This document shows, piece after piece, positions 45,137-55,352 of a stretch of DNA of 64,000 nucleotides. The stretch spans positions 2,495,001 to 2,559,000 of the forward strand of contig NZ_CP016447.1 in the NCBI RefSeq assembly GCF_001714725.1, given 5' to 3'. The DNA comes from Acidovorax sp. RAC01. Lineage in GTDB: Bacteria; Pseudomonadota; Gammaproteobacteria; Burkholderiales; Burkholderiaceae_C. The notes under the pieces were generated by a model. It did not search any database. It saw only the letters and a program-made list of their open reading frames with translations, and had not been told where the DNA came from. Made by a program: the position numbers and the translations under genes. Numbering within the stretch: the stretch's first letter is position 1; the number at the start of each line of letters is the position of its first letter.

Positions 45137-45364
45137 TCAGGCGGCGCCGCGGTCGCGGTGCTCGGCGCTGCAAAACGTGTGGCCTGCCAGCACGACAGCG
45201 TCGGCCTGTGGCACATGCACGCCGCAGTGCGCGCAGGCGACCATGTCCTGTGGCAGCGCCAGCGGGCGGCGTGGCTCACTGGACGGCGCTGCCTCGGATC
45301 GGCGCCGGCTGCGCCAGATGCCGAAAGCCACCACCAGCACGGCCAGCAGAACGAGGTACTTCAT
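45137..45364 (-). CDS. Small PP0621-family membrane protein with a Cys cluster
   Basis: The 75-residue protein has an N-terminal transmembrane helix (MKYLVLLAVLVVAFGIW) and a short basic stretch. A zinc-ribbon-like tail carries CAHCGVHVPQ...C, with the third Cys in GHTFCSAEH. The layout matches the PP0621 family, whose function is unknown. It overlaps the CcsA-like gene by 4 nt and ends 3 bp before pilS, so it is translationally coupled to both. Confidence 0.8.
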   Translation of the reverse strand: MKYLVLLAVLVVAFGIWRSRRRSEAAPSSEPRRPLALPQDMVACAHCGVHVPQADAVVLAGHTFCSAEHRDRGAA

Positions 45365-46158
45365 GCCGCACGCCCCAGGATCACTTCGAGCACGAAGCGC
45401 GAGCCCACGTACGCCAGCATCAGCAGCGCAGCACCGGCGTACAGCACCCGTACGGCGCTGCTGCCGCGCCAGCCAAATCGCGCGCGGCCGGCCAGCAATG
45501 CGGCAAACGTCAGCCACGAAAGCACCGAAAAAACGGCCTTGTGGTCCCAGCGCCAGGCCCGGCCGTACAGCGTTTCGCCAAAGACAAGCCCGGCCACCAG
45601 CGTGGCGGTGAGCAGCACAAAGCCCGCCGTCACAAACCGGAAGGTCAGCCGTTCCAGCGTGAGCAGCGGAATGCCGCTGTGCGTGTCTTCAGCCTGGCGG
45701 ATGTGCCGCTCGGCCCGGGTCATCAGCCAGGCGTGCACCACTGCTGCGGCAAACAGGCCGTAGCAGGCAATGCCCAGCGCCAGGTGCAGGGGTAGCCATC
45801 CCGAGGCCGACACCTGCAGCGGCTGGCCTGGAAAGAGCAGGGCCAGCACCACCGCCGCGGCGCCCAGCGAAGCCAGCATCCAGCGCGAACGCATTTGCGG
45901 AAACAGCTGCCGCTCCACCGCATAGACCGTGAGCACCAGCCACGCCGTCATGGAAAGCGCAGGCGCAAAGCCGAACTGCGGTGCCTCGCCCCACAGTCCC
46001 CATACGAGCACGGTGGCGTGCAGCACCCATGCCACCAGCAGCGCGTTGCGCGCCGCCGTCTGCCCCAGGCGCCGGGCCGCCAGGGCAGGCATGGCGTATG
46101 CCACCGCGGCTGCCAGGGCCAGCAGCCAGGTGATCGGGGAAGCGCTGGGTAAAATCAT
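45361..46158 (-). CDS. CcsA/HemX-like cytochrome c assembly protein
   Basis: The 265-residue protein has eight predicted membrane helices. It matches the CcsA/YpjD/HemX group, with a WGLWGEAPQFGFAP segment and the WRWDHKAVFSVLSWLTF segment that in CcsA relatives carries a His near the heme site. It is usually found beside ffh in Betaproteobacteria, as here (divergent). Its role in cytochrome c or heme handling is presumed from the family. The start is the ATG giving MILPSASPITWLLALAAAV; 21 upstream codons are not conserved-looking. Confidence 0.8.
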   Translation of the reverse strand: MILPSASPITWLLALAAAVAYAMPALAARRLGQTAARNALLVAWVLHATVLVWGLWGEAPQFGFAPALSMTAWLVLTVYAVERQLFPQMRSRWMLASLGAAAVVLALLFPGQPLQVSASGWLPLHLALGIACYGLFAAAVVHAWLMTRAERHIRQAEDTHSGIPLLTLERLTFRFVTAGFVLLTATLVAGLVFGETLYGRAWRWDHKAVFSVLSWLTFAALLAGRARFGWRGSSAVRVLYAGAALLMLAYVGSRFVLEVILGRAA

Positions 46159-46377
46159 GGCTCGGAGTTTAGAGCGTGTTGTGGGGCTTTCCCCACCCGC
46201 GCGGGATTTACGCCCTGGCACCGCCCGGTGTATCCGGACGGCGCCGGCAAAGGCGCTGCCAGTGCCCCATCGGCCGCCGGCCCGGCACGCTCTGCGCTAT
46301 CGTCACTGTTTTTGCCCTGCCGCCTGTCTGGCGGCCCGCCCGTCGCAATGCTGCGCGGGCACCAACGGATCACACCT

Positions 46378-47757
46378 ATGGCCTCCGCCCTTACCGACAA
46401 ACTCACGCGCCTCGTCAAGGAGATGCGTGGCCAGGCCCGCATCACCGAATCCAACGTGCAGGACATGCTGCGCGAAGTGCGCATGGCCCTGCTCGAAGCC
46501 GACGTGGCGCTGCCCGTGGTGCGCGACTTCATTGCCCGCGTGAAGGAAAAGGCGCTCGGCCAGGAGGTGCTGGGATCGCTCAAGCCCGGGCAGACGCTGG
46601 TGAGCATCGTCAACCGCGAACTCGCCGCCACCATGGGCGAGGGCGTGGCCGACATCAACCTGGCCGCCCAGCCGCCCGCCGTGATCCTGATGGCAGGCCT
46701 GCAAGGTGCGGGCAAGACCACCACCACGGCCAAGCTGGCCAAGCACCTGATCGAAAAGCGCAAGAAGAAGGTGCTGACCGTGTCGGGCGACGTGTACCGC
46801 CCGGCCGCCATCGAGCAGCTCAAGACGGTGACCAAGCAGGCCGGCGCCGAGTGGTTCCCGAGCACGGCCGACCAGAAGCCGCTGGACATTGCCCACGCCG
46901 CACTCGACTACGCCAAAAAGCACTACTTTGACGTGCTGCTGGTGGATACCGCCGGCCGCCTGGCCATCGACGAAGCCTTGATGAAGGAAATCAAGGACCT
47001 GCACGCGGCGCTCAACCCGGTCGAAACCCTGTTCGTGGTCGATGCCATGCAAGGCCAGGACGCGATCAACACCGCCAAGGCCTTCAAGGAAGCGCTGCCG
47101 CTGACCGGCATCGTGCTGACCAAACTCGATGGTGATTCCCGCGGCGGTGCGGCCCTGTCGGTGCGGCAGATCACCGGAGCGCCGATCAAGTTTGCGGGTG
47201 TGTCCGAAAAGATCGACGGCCTGGAGGTGTTCGACGCTGAACGCCACGCCGGCCGCATCCTGGGCATGGGCGACATCGTGGCCCTGGTGGAGCAGGTCAC
47301 GGCCGGGGTGGACATGGAGGCCGCACAAAAGCTGGCGGCCAAGGTCAAGAGCGGTGACGGGTTCGATCTGAACGACTTTCTGTCCCAGATCCAGCAGATG
47401 AAGCAGATGGGCGGGCTCTCCAGCCTGATGGACAAGCTGCCCTCTCAGCTCACCGCCAAGGCCGGCGCCATGGACATGGACAAGGCCGAAAAAGACATCA
47501 AGCGCAAGGAAGGCATCATCCAGAGCATGACGCCGCTGGAGCGCCGCAAGCCCGAGCTCATCAAGGCCACCCGCAAGAAGCGCATCGCCAACGGGGCGGG
47601 CGTGCATGTGCAGGAGGTCAACCGCCTGCTCAAGGAGTTTGAGCAGATGCAGGGGATGATGAAGAAGATGAAGGGCGGCGGCCTGATGAAGATGATGAAG
47701 AAGATGGGCGGGATGAAGGGCATGGGTGGCGGAGGCATGCCCAAGATGCCGTTCTGA
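46378..47757 (+). CDS. ffh: Signal recognition particle GTPase Ffh
   Basis: The 459-residue protein has the NG GTPase domain with G1 GLQGAGKTTT, DTAGRLAIDE and TKLDGDSRGGAALS. The M domain is rich in Met and ends MGGMKGMGGGGMPKMPF, which holds the signal-sequence and 4.5S RNA binding surface. The start is the ATG giving MASALTDKLTRLVKEMRGQ; the open frame extends 50 codons upstream into non-conserved sequence. The gene diverges from the CcsA-like gene (219 bp between starts). A bidirectional terminator and a dispersed repeat follow. Confidence 0.97.
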   Translation: MASALTDKLTRLVKEMRGQARITESNVQDMLREVRMALLEADVALPVVRDFIARVKEKALGQEVLGSLKPGQTLVSIVNRELAATMGEGVADINLAAQPPAVILMAGLQGAGKTTTTAKLAKHLIEKRKKKVLTVSGDVYRPAAIEQLKTVTKQAGAEWFPSTADQKPLDIAHAALDYAKKHYFDVLLVDTAGRLAIDEALMKEIKDLHAALNPVETLFVVDAMQGQDAINTAKAFKEALPLTGIVLTKLDGDSRGGAALSVRQITGAPIKFAGVSEKIDGLEVFDAERHAGRILGMGDIVALVEQVTAGVDMEAAQKLAAKVKSGDGFDLNDFLSQIQQMKQMGGLSSLMDKLPSQLTAKAGAMDMDKAEKDIKRKEGIIQSMTPLERRKPELIKATRKKRIANGAGVHVQEVNRLLKEFEQMQGMMKKMKGGGLMKMMKKMGGMKGMGGGGMPKMPF

Positions 47758-47778
47758 ACCCGATTTCTGATTGTTTTT

Positions 47779-47829
47779 GGCCTCCAGGGCAGGTTTTATA
47801 AGCTCTTATAGCTATAAATTGAATAGCAA
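47779..47829. repeat. 51-bp dispersed repeat downstream of ffh
   Basis: The unit begins GGCCTCCAGGGC, has TATAGCTAT near the centre and ends AATAGCAA. Used as the reference, it aligns end to end with the reversed unit at 7201-7251. It lies immediately before the ffh/opgH terminator. Confidence 0.65.
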
Positions 47830-47852
47830 AAAGCCGGCAGTGCCGGCTTTTT
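47828..47852. terminator. Bidirectional terminator between ffh and opgH
   Basis: AAAAAGCCGGCA and TGCCGGCTTTTT form a perfect 12-bp inverted repeat at 47828-47839 and 47841-47852. The T-runs on both strands serve the two convergent genes. Confidence 0.88.
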
Positions 47853-47887
47853 GCGTTTCTGTGGGGGCCACCGACCCGCGGGGCCGG

Positions 47888-49972
47888 TCAGGCCGCCATC
47901 TTGAGCACCGGGCGGGCCAGCCGCGTGGCGTGCATCCAGGCCCGGCGCAGCACCGGCGGCGACCAGGACTCCTCCGGGATCAGCAGGAACCGGCGGGCCT
48001 TCAGGGCCTTGCCCAGCCCGATCTGGCTGGTGAGCACCGCCAGCGGAATGGCCAGCGCCAGCGGCAGCGCCACGGGCGCCAGCCACAGCAGCGCGCTGCT
48101 GTCGATGAGCGCCACGCCCACGCCCAGCAGGGCAATCACGGCGGTCATCGGGGCCAGTTGGCGCATGGCGTGGCGCCAGGGCACCGCATGGGCTTCGCGC
48201 GGGGGCGACTTCCACTCCAGCTTGAGGCCCGTGAGCGCAACGGTCACAAACAACGTGTGCGCCAGCATCCGCACCGGTGCCTGCAGGATGGCCAGCAAGC
48301 TCTCCATCGCCGCACTCTTGAGCAGGCTGAGCCCACCGCCGTACTGGCGCTGCTCGCCCCGCATGAAGACCGCAGCCACGCCCAGGATGCGGGGCAGGAA
48401 CAGCAGGCACAGCGTCCAGGCCCACAGCGCCAGCAGCTCGCTGGGCAGGATGTTCCAGTCGGCCACCAGGCGCGCGCCGGACAGCCACAGCGCCGTGCCC
48501 AGGGTAAGGAACGCCAGCCACAGCGGGGCCGACAGGTAAGCCATGGCACCGGTGACAAACATCGAGCGGTGCACGGGGTGAATGCCTGGCTCGGCCATCA
48601 GGCGGGCATTCTGCAGGTTGCCCTGGCACCAGCGGCGGTCGCGCTGCAGCTCGGCCAGCAGGTCAGGCGGCTGTTGTTCGTAGCTGCCCACCAGGTCGGA
48701 CACCAGCCACACGTGGTATCCCGCGCGGCGCATCAGCGCGGCCTCGACAAAGTCGTGCGACATGATGCCGCCCGCCAGGCCTCCGGTACCCTGGATGGGC
48801 GCCAGCGCGCAGTGCTGCATGAACGGCGCCACGCGGATGATGGCGTTGTGGCCCCAGTAGTGCGACTCGCCCAGCTGCCAGTACTGCATGCCCAAAGTGA
48901 ACAGGCGACCCGTGACGCGCGATGCGAACTGCTGTGCGCGTGCGTGCAGGGTGACGTGGCCGATGGCCTGCGTGGCCGTCTGGATGATGCCGGCCGTGGG
49001 GTTGGCTTCCATCAGCTTGGCCATCGACACGATGCAGTCACCGCTCATCACGCTGTCGGCGTCCAGCACCACCATGTAGCGGTAATCCTTGCCCCAGCGG
49101 CGGCAGAAATCAGCCACGTTGCCGGCCTTGCGGTGGGTGCGGCGGGTGCGCAGGCGGTAGTACACCTGCACCTGGGGTTGCAGGCTGTTCTGGGCCAGGG
49201 CGCTGCGCAGCTCTTCCCAGGCTTCGCGTTCGGCGCGGGCCACGGCGGGGTCGTTGCTGTCGGACAGCACGAACACGTCGAACGTGGCCCCATGCCCCGT
49301 GGACGCCACCGATTCGCATGTGGCCCGCAGCCCGGCAAACACCGTGGCCACGTCCTCGTTGCAGATGGGCATGATGATCGCGGTGCGGGCATCCGCCGGC
49401 AGGGTGTGCTCGCGCACACTGCGGGCCGACAGGGCATGGCGGTCACCGCGCAGCATCACCCAGAAACCCATCAGCCCTGTGAGAAAGCCCGTGACCACCC
49501 AGGCCGACAGCAGCGCAAACAGCGCGATCTGGCCGTAGCCCAGCCAGGGGTTTTCGTAGTGGGGCTGCACGCCGGCAAACAGGGTGCTGGCCAGCGCGGT
49601 GGTCAGCAGCGTCAGCAAGGCAAAGGTCCAGCGGCGGCGTTGGGCCGCGCCCTGCCAGGCGGGCTCATCGCCCGCTGGCGGGGCGGAGCCGCCTGGCGCA
49701 CCGCTGCGCCTGCCAGTCAGCGTCAGCAGCACGGCGGTGCCGATGCTGTTCCAGAACCCGCGCCAAGGCACGGGTGCCATGGAACCGCGGTTGACCGGTG
49801 GGGAGGTCACGGCATTGGGGTGGCGCTGCTCGCGCAACGGACTGCGCCGGCTGCGCTGGCTGGGGGCCGGACGCAGGTACGAAACACCGCGCCGTGCCAC
49901 CGCCGCAGGCGCTGTGCCGGCCGATAGATGCAGCGCCTCGGGGCTTACTCGGGAAGAATGATGTGCGTCCAT
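47888..49972 (-). CDS. opgH: Glucans biosynthesis glucosyltransferase OpgH
   Basis: The 694-residue inner-membrane GT2 enzyme builds the backbone of osmoregulated periplasmic glucans. The catalytic Asp motifs DSNDPAVARAE, VVLDADSVMSGD (DxD) and the product-binding QRDRRWCQGNLQ (QxxRW) are visible, with about seven membrane segments around them. The N-terminal 110 residues are a basic low-complexity cytoplasmic extension. The ATG overlaps the end of opgG by 28 nt, so translation is coupled. Confidence 0.93.
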   Translation of the reverse strand: MDAHHSSRVSPEALHLSAGTAPAAVARRGVSYLRPAPSQRSRRSPLREQRHPNAVTSPPVNRGSMAPVPWRGFWNSIGTAVLLTLTGRRSGAPGGSAPPAGDEPAWQGAAQRRRWTFALLTLLTTALASTLFAGVQPHYENPWLGYGQIALFALLSAWVVTGFLTGLMGFWVMLRGDRHALSARSVREHTLPADARTAIIMPICNEDVATVFAGLRATCESVASTGHGATFDVFVLSDSNDPAVARAEREAWEELRSALAQNSLQPQVQVYYRLRTRRTHRKAGNVADFCRRWGKDYRYMVVLDADSVMSGDCIVSMAKLMEANPTAGIIQTATQAIGHVTLHARAQQFASRVTGRLFTLGMQYWQLGESHYWGHNAIIRVAPFMQHCALAPIQGTGGLAGGIMSHDFVEAALMRRAGYHVWLVSDLVGSYEQQPPDLLAELQRDRRWCQGNLQNARLMAEPGIHPVHRSMFVTGAMAYLSAPLWLAFLTLGTALWLSGARLVADWNILPSELLALWAWTLCLLFLPRILGVAAVFMRGEQRQYGGGLSLLKSAAMESLLAILQAPVRMLAHTLFVTVALTGLKLEWKSPPREAHAVPWRHAMRQLAPMTAVIALLGVGVALIDSSALLWLAPVALPLALAIPLAVLTSQIGLGKALKARRFLLIPEESWSPPVLRRAWMHATRLARPVLKMAA

Positions 49973-51543
49973 GTTTCACTCACAGCGTGGTTGTCGTGTT
50001 GGAGAAAGGCGCGCAGCTCGACCGGTTGATCGGTCCGCTGGCGCTGTACGCGAAGCGTCATCCGCCACCGGTTGGTGGCGGGGTTGCGGTAGGCCATGCT
50101 TTCCAGCACCTTGCCGGCGGGCCCGGCAGTCACCACGGCCTTGACGGCCGCGTTGGCGGGCAGGGCGGCCAGTGCCGGCCCTTCGAAATCGACCACGTAT
50201 TGCGTCTGCTGGCGCAATGCCTCGGCGCTGAGCTTGTGGTAGCCCATGCCCCGACGTGACTGAGTGGCCCAGCTGCCGGGCGGGCGCTGCTGTTCGTCGC
50301 CCTGCCAGCTCAGCTCGTAGGCAAACTCCAGCGGCTGGCCGGGCTTTGGCAGCTCGGCCGGCACCCAGTAGGCAACGATGTTGTCGTGAGTTTCATCCGG
50401 GGTGTTCAGCTGCACCAGCTCCACCCGGCCAGCACCCCAGTCGTGCAGGGGGCGCACCCAGGCGCTGGGGCGGCGCTCGTAGCGGGCTTCCACGTCTTCG
50501 TAGCTCGCCCACTGGCGGTCGCGCTGCATCAGGCCGAAGCCCCTGGGGTTGCGCGTGGCAAACGAGGTGACCAGCGTCTGCCTGGGGTTCTGAAGCGGGC
50601 GCCAGAGCCACTCGCCCTCGCCGGTGGCCACCATCAGCCCGTCGGAGTCATGCACCTCGGGCCGGAAGTCGTCCTTGCGCGGCTGGTTCTCGCCAAAGAA
50701 GAACATGCTGGTGAGCGGTGCGATCCCCAGCGTGGCAATGGGCCGCGTGGTGCCGGCAGCACGCAGAAAAACGCGGCTGCGTACCGTGGTCGTGGTCTGT
50801 GGGCCGGGGCGGATGTCGAACTGGTACGCGCCCGTGGCACGCGGCGAATCGAGCAGCGCATACACGGTAACCTGTGTGGCGCCCGGTTCGGGCCGCACCA
50901 GCCAGAACTCGGTGAAGCGGGGGAATTCCTCGGCCTGGCCGGCGGGCGCGCCGACCGTGTCGATGGCCAGGCCGCGGGCCGACAGGCCGTACTGCTGGCC
51001 CTTGCCCAGTGCGCGAAAGTAGCTGGCGCCCTGGAACACCACCAGTTCATCCTTGTACGCGGGTGAGTTCAGGTGGTTGTGGAGGCGAAAGCCCGCAAAA
51101 CCGAGGTCGCCCCAGGTATCCGGTCTGACCTGGTTGCGGCCGTAGTCAAAGTCGGCGCGGCCGTAGCGGATGTGGCGCGTGCCCTGGCGCGTGCCCTGGG
51201 GCGTGACCTCGTTGATCAGCACGGGCTGGGTCTGGTAAAGCCCCAGGTGGAAGAACATGGCCTCAAACGGCAGGTTCTCGGCGCGCCACAGGGCGCGGTC
51301 CGGGCGCCAGCGGATGTCGCGCACCTGGTCGTAGTTCAGGCGCGCCAGGTCGGGCGGCAGCTTGTCGCTGGCTGGCTGGTAGGCCGTGGCGGCGCGTTCG
51401 CGCGCCATCCGGGTCAGGCTCTCGAAATCAAAGGTCTGGGCCTGCGCCGCTGCCATACCGGCCAGCAACCCTGCCGTGACAGCAGCCCAGCGCCGAAAGG
51501 CCGGGACAGCGAGGCGCGGTTTCACAGAAAAAAGGGCTTGCAT
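49945..51543 (-). CDS. opgG: Periplasmic glucan biosynthesis protein OpgG
   Basis: The 532-residue protein carries a signal peptide (n-region KPRLAVPAFRRW, hydrophobic 19-32, AQAQ cleavage). The OpgG body is recognised by the LPFEAMFFHLGLYQTQPVLINEV, ASYFRALGKGQQYGLSARGLAIDT and SMFFFGENQP segments. OpgG works with OpgH to add or process beta-1,6 branches of periplasmic glucans. No Shine-Dalgarno lies before the ATG, and a predicted sigma-54 start falls one base upstream of it, so the mRNA may be leaderless. An alternative start is a GTG at codon 7. Two GlrR-like sites lie further upstream. Confidence 0.93.
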   Translation of the reverse strand: MQALFSVKPRLAVPAFRRWAAVTAGLLAGMAAAQAQTFDFESLTRMARERAATAYQPASDKLPPDLARLNYDQVRDIRWRPDRALWRAENLPFEAMFFHLGLYQTQPVLINEVTPQGTRQGTRHIRYGRADFDYGRNQVRPDTWGDLGFAGFRLHNHLNSPAYKDELVVFQGASYFRALGKGQQYGLSARGLAIDTVGAPAGQAEEFPRFTEFWLVRPEPGATQVTVYALLDSPRATGAYQFDIRPGPQTTTTVRSRVFLRAAGTTRPIATLGIAPLTSMFFFGENQPRKDDFRPEVHDSDGLMVATGEGEWLWRPLQNPRQTLVTSFATRNPRGFGLMQRDRQWASYEDVEARYERRPSAWVRPLHDWGAGRVELVQLNTPDETHDNIVAYWVPAELPKPGQPLEFAYELSWQGDEQQRPPGSWATQSRRGMGYHKLSAEALRQQTQYVVDFEGPALAALPANAAVKAVVTAGPAGKVLESMAYRNPATNRWRMTLRVQRQRTDQPVELRAFLQHDNHAVSETWTHIILPE

Positions 51544-51554
51544 GCCGGAGATAG

Positions 51555-51570
51555 GGCAAACCCTGTGCCA
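51555..51570 (-). promoter_or_regulatory. Sigma-54 (-24/-12) promoter candidate of opgGH
   Basis: On the minus strand the 16 bases TGGCACAGGGTTTGCC fit the RpoN consensus (TGGCAC-N5-TTGC). The invariant GG and GC are exactly 10 bp apart. The predicted start of transcription is near 51544, one base before the opgG ATG at 51543. The activator gene glrR lies immediately upstream. Confidence 0.65.
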
Positions 51571-51642
51571 GCTTGGGAAAGTCCTTTGGAATCAAAGACT
51601 TGCGATGGCCTTTCGGTGTAAGCAGCTGTACACCCGCTCCCA

Positions 51643-51657
51643 CCGGTTCAAAACCGG
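51643..51657. other. Small perfect hairpin CCGGTT-CAA-AACCGG upstream of opgG
   Basis: A 6-bp perfect inverted repeat with a 3-nt loop lies between GlrR-type site 1 and the sigma-54 site. It has no T-run. It could be part of a glrR transcript end or an additional binding site. Confidence 0.35.
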
Positions 51658-51664
51658 CGCTATC

Positions 51665-51682
51665 TGTCGCCATCTGGCGACA
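51665..51682. promoter_or_regulatory. GlrR-type binding site 1 upstream of opgG
   Basis: TGTCGC-CATCTG-GCGACA is a perfect palindrome and an exact match to TGTC-N10-GACA, the site I recall for enterobacterial GlrR. It is centred about 130 bp upstream of the predicted opgG start of transcription, a normal place for a sigma-54 activator site. Confidence 0.65.
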
Positions 51683-51724
51683 GGCGGGAGCCATTTCGCC
51701 AGAAAACCTATGTGAATCAACGAC

Positions 51725-53140
<1,416 letters not shown>

Positions 53141-53171
53141 GGGTGTCCTGCGCTGGGTGAAGGTGGCGGGG

Positions 53172-53873
53172 TTACGGCGTACTGGTGCGCGGCGGGCCGG
53201 CAGGCACCGCCGGCGCGGGCGCCGCGCTGGGGGCGGGGCGCGTGGTCAGGCTGCGCTCGATGGCGCGTACGGCTTCCAGCCGGTCGTTGAGCTGGTCAAT
53301 GCGCCGCTGGGCGTCGCGCAGCTGCTGGGTCTGGCGCTCCAGCTGCTCTTCCATCCGGCGCTGCTGCAGCAGCCGTGATTCCATCCATCGCGCCAGCGGA
53401 TGCAAGCCCTGTGAGGCGGGCTGGGTCAGGACACGCTGCACCAGGCCCAGCGCACGGGCGGAGTCGACCGGCTGGCGCGTCTGTGCCAGCGCGGTGGCCA
53501 GCAGCAGGGGGGTGTCGGGCGATGCCTCCTCGATCTCGGTCAGGCGCGCGATCTCTCGCGCCAGCTCGGCCGGCGCCAGGCGCAGGATGCGGTCGCTTTC
53601 TGCCAGAACCCGGGCCACAGGGTCTGGCGCTGCGTCGCCCGGCTCGGTGGATGCACCGGGCAGCGAGGGCGGGGCGGAGGGCAATGTGGGCACTGCAACA
53701 GGTGCGGGCAGGATTGCCTGCACGGGCTCTGGCGCCGGTGTTGCCGGTGCCGGTCGAGAAACACATCCGGCCGCCAGCAGTGCCGCAGCCAGAACGGCGG
53801 CGAGTTGCAGGGGCCGGCGGCAACCGGCGGCAGGCGCCGGTGTGCGGGCAGGACGATGGCGATCAGGCTGCAT
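53172..53873 (-). CDS. qseG: QseG-like lipoprotein
   Basis: The 233-residue protein starts with a basic n-region and a lipobox LLAAGC (Cys about residue 37). A Pro/Ala-rich linker follows, then a helical domain whose last part is a coiled coil (RLLQQRRMEEQLERQTQQLRDAQRRIDQLNDRLE). Position between the kinase and regulator genes and this layout match QseG/YfhG, an outer-membrane lipoprotein that tunes the GlrK kinase. Its start overlaps the kinase stop (ATGCAGCCTGA). Sequence similarity to QseG itself is not obvious by eye, so the name rests mainly on context. Confidence 0.7.
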   Translation of the reverse strand: MQPDRHRPARTPAPAAGCRRPLQLAAVLAAALLAAGCVSRPAPATPAPEPVQAILPAPVAVPTLPSAPPSLPGASTEPGDAAPDPVARVLAESDRILRLAPAELAREIARLTEIEEASPDTPLLLATALAQTRQPVDSARALGLVQRVLTQPASQGLHPLARWMESRLLQQRRMEEQLERQTQQLRDAQRRIDQLNDRLEAVRAIERSLTTRPAPSAAPAPAVPAGPPRTSTP

Positions 53874-55329
53874 AGGGGAGTTCGATCCGGAAAAACGAGT
53901 GCGTTCCATCCTCGACCAGCTGCACGCGGCCGCCATGGGCCACCACGTACTCCTGCACGATGGACAGCCCGATCCCGGTGCCGCGCACGGCGTCTTCGGG
54001 CTGGCGTGTGCCCCGGTAAAAGGGCTCGAACACGCGGTCGCGGTCGCCGTGTGCCACACCTGGCCCCTGGTCAGATACATCCAGGCGCACCTGGCCAGGG
54101 TGGATCGACACCGAAAGGCGAACCGTCCCGCCCTTGGGCGAGAAGCGAATGGCGTTGGAGAGCAGGTTGCTGATGGCCGAAGCGATTTTGTCGGGGTCGA
54201 TCTGCAGCGTCACCGCAGGGCCCTCCACCGTCACGCGCAGGCCGCGCGCCTGCCACTGCAGCCGCTGTGATTCCACGGCCGCTTCCAGCAGGGCGAGCAG
54301 GTCGGTATCGCGCCGCTGTAGCTGCCGCGCCTCAAAGGCCGCCGCATTGAAGCGCAGCAGTGCCTCGATCTCGCCCTGCAGGATCAGGGTGTTGTGCCGC
54401 AGGATCTGGGCCACCTCGCGCTGGCCCGCGTTGAGCTCGCCCGTCACGCCGTCTTCCAGCAGCGCCACGCCTTCGCGCATGGCGGCCAGCGGGGTCTTGA
54501 GCTCGTGCGACACATGGCGCAGGAAGCGGGCCTTGTCGGCGTCGAGCTCCACCAGGCGCAGGCGCAGCCACTCGAGCTGCTGGCCCACGCGGCGCACGTC
54601 GTCCGGGCCGGAAATCACCACGGGGCGATCGAGCTGGTTTTCACCCAGCCGGCGGATGGCGCGCTCCAGCCGCTTGAAGGGACGTGCCAGCCAGATGCCC
54701 AGCGCCAGCGCCAGCGTCAGCGCCAGCACGATGGCCACCACCACCTGGTGTGTGACGTTTCGGCGACTGTCTTCCACCTGCGACAGCAGGGCCTCGCTGC
54801 GCTGCGCGTTGATGTCCTGGATGGACTGGACCATGGCGGTGTGCAGTGCATCGAGTGCCACGAATTCCTCGGCCACCATGCGTTCGTTGTCGAGCGCGCG
54901 GTCGGGCGGCGCGTCCATGAGGTTGCTCACGCTCGCCAGGTGGGTGTTCCATTGCGCGGCAAGCTCGGGCGGCAGCCCGCCCTTGCCCAGTGATGCCAGC
55001 ACATCACGCGCCTCTACTGCCATGTCGTCGAAATTGCGGCGCAGCTGTGCATCGCGCAGTACCAGCGACTGCCGTGCAGCCCGCTCCAGCGCCTGGCCGC
55101 GCTGGCCCAGCCCTTGCGCTGCCGTGGCCAGCACGGTGGCCTGCGCGGCGCCTTGGCGGCTTTGCAGCATGAGCTGCTCCAGCGTGTACAGCGCCCGCAA
55201 GGCGCTCACCCCCAGCAGGCCGGCAATCAGCAGGAACGCCAGCAGCAGCAATTGCTGAAAGGACAGCCCGTGCAGCAGGCCCTCGGCCTTCGCGTGTGGC
55301 GCAGTGGGCCGCAGGGCTTGGGGTTTCAT
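53863..55329 (-). CDS. glrK: GlrK/QseE-type sensor histidine kinase
   Basis: The 488-residue kinase has two transmembrane helices (about residues 24-45 and 195-215) around a mostly helical periplasmic domain. A HAMP linker, the H-box FLRHVSHELKTPLAAMREG, the N box SAISNLLSNAIRFSPKGG and G boxes (DQGPGVAHG; GTGIGLSIVQEYV) follow. It should phosphorylate GlrR. The start is the ATG giving MKPQALRPTAPHAKAEG. It is the first gene of glrK-qseG-glrR and starts 23 bp after miaB ends. Confidence 0.87.
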   Translation of the reverse strand: MKPQALRPTAPHAKAEGLLHGLSFQQLLLLAFLLIAGLLGVSALRALYTLEQLMLQSRQGAAQATVLATAAQGLGQRGQALERAARQSLVLRDAQLRRNFDDMAVEARDVLASLGKGGLPPELAAQWNTHLASVSNLMDAPPDRALDNERMVAEEFVALDALHTAMVQSIQDINAQRSEALLSQVEDSRRNVTHQVVVAIVLALTLALALGIWLARPFKRLERAIRRLGENQLDRPVVISGPDDVRRVGQQLEWLRLRLVELDADKARFLRHVSHELKTPLAAMREGVALLEDGVTGELNAGQREVAQILRHNTLILQGEIEALLRFNAAAFEARQLQRRDTDLLALLEAAVESQRLQWQARGLRVTVEGPAVTLQIDPDKIASAISNLLSNAIRFSPKGGTVRLSVSIHPGQVRLDVSDQGPGVAHGDRDRVFEPFYRGTRQPEDAVRGTGIGLSIVQEYVVAHGGRVQLVEDGTHSFFRIELPYAA

Positions 55330-55352
55330 GGGCAAGACCCCAGCACGATCCG

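Noticed and set aside
47771..49927. 718-codon plus-strand open frame across opgH.
   Set aside because: It is antisense to a complete OpgH with catalytic motifs. The frame is His/Gln/Arg-rich with no domain and starts inside the terminator region.
51664..51683. The CTGTCGCCATCTGGCGACAG hairpin taken as the glrR transcription terminator.
   Set aside because: No U-run follows on the minus strand, and the same arms recur at 51732-51749 with a different loop, which fits a protein-binding site better.
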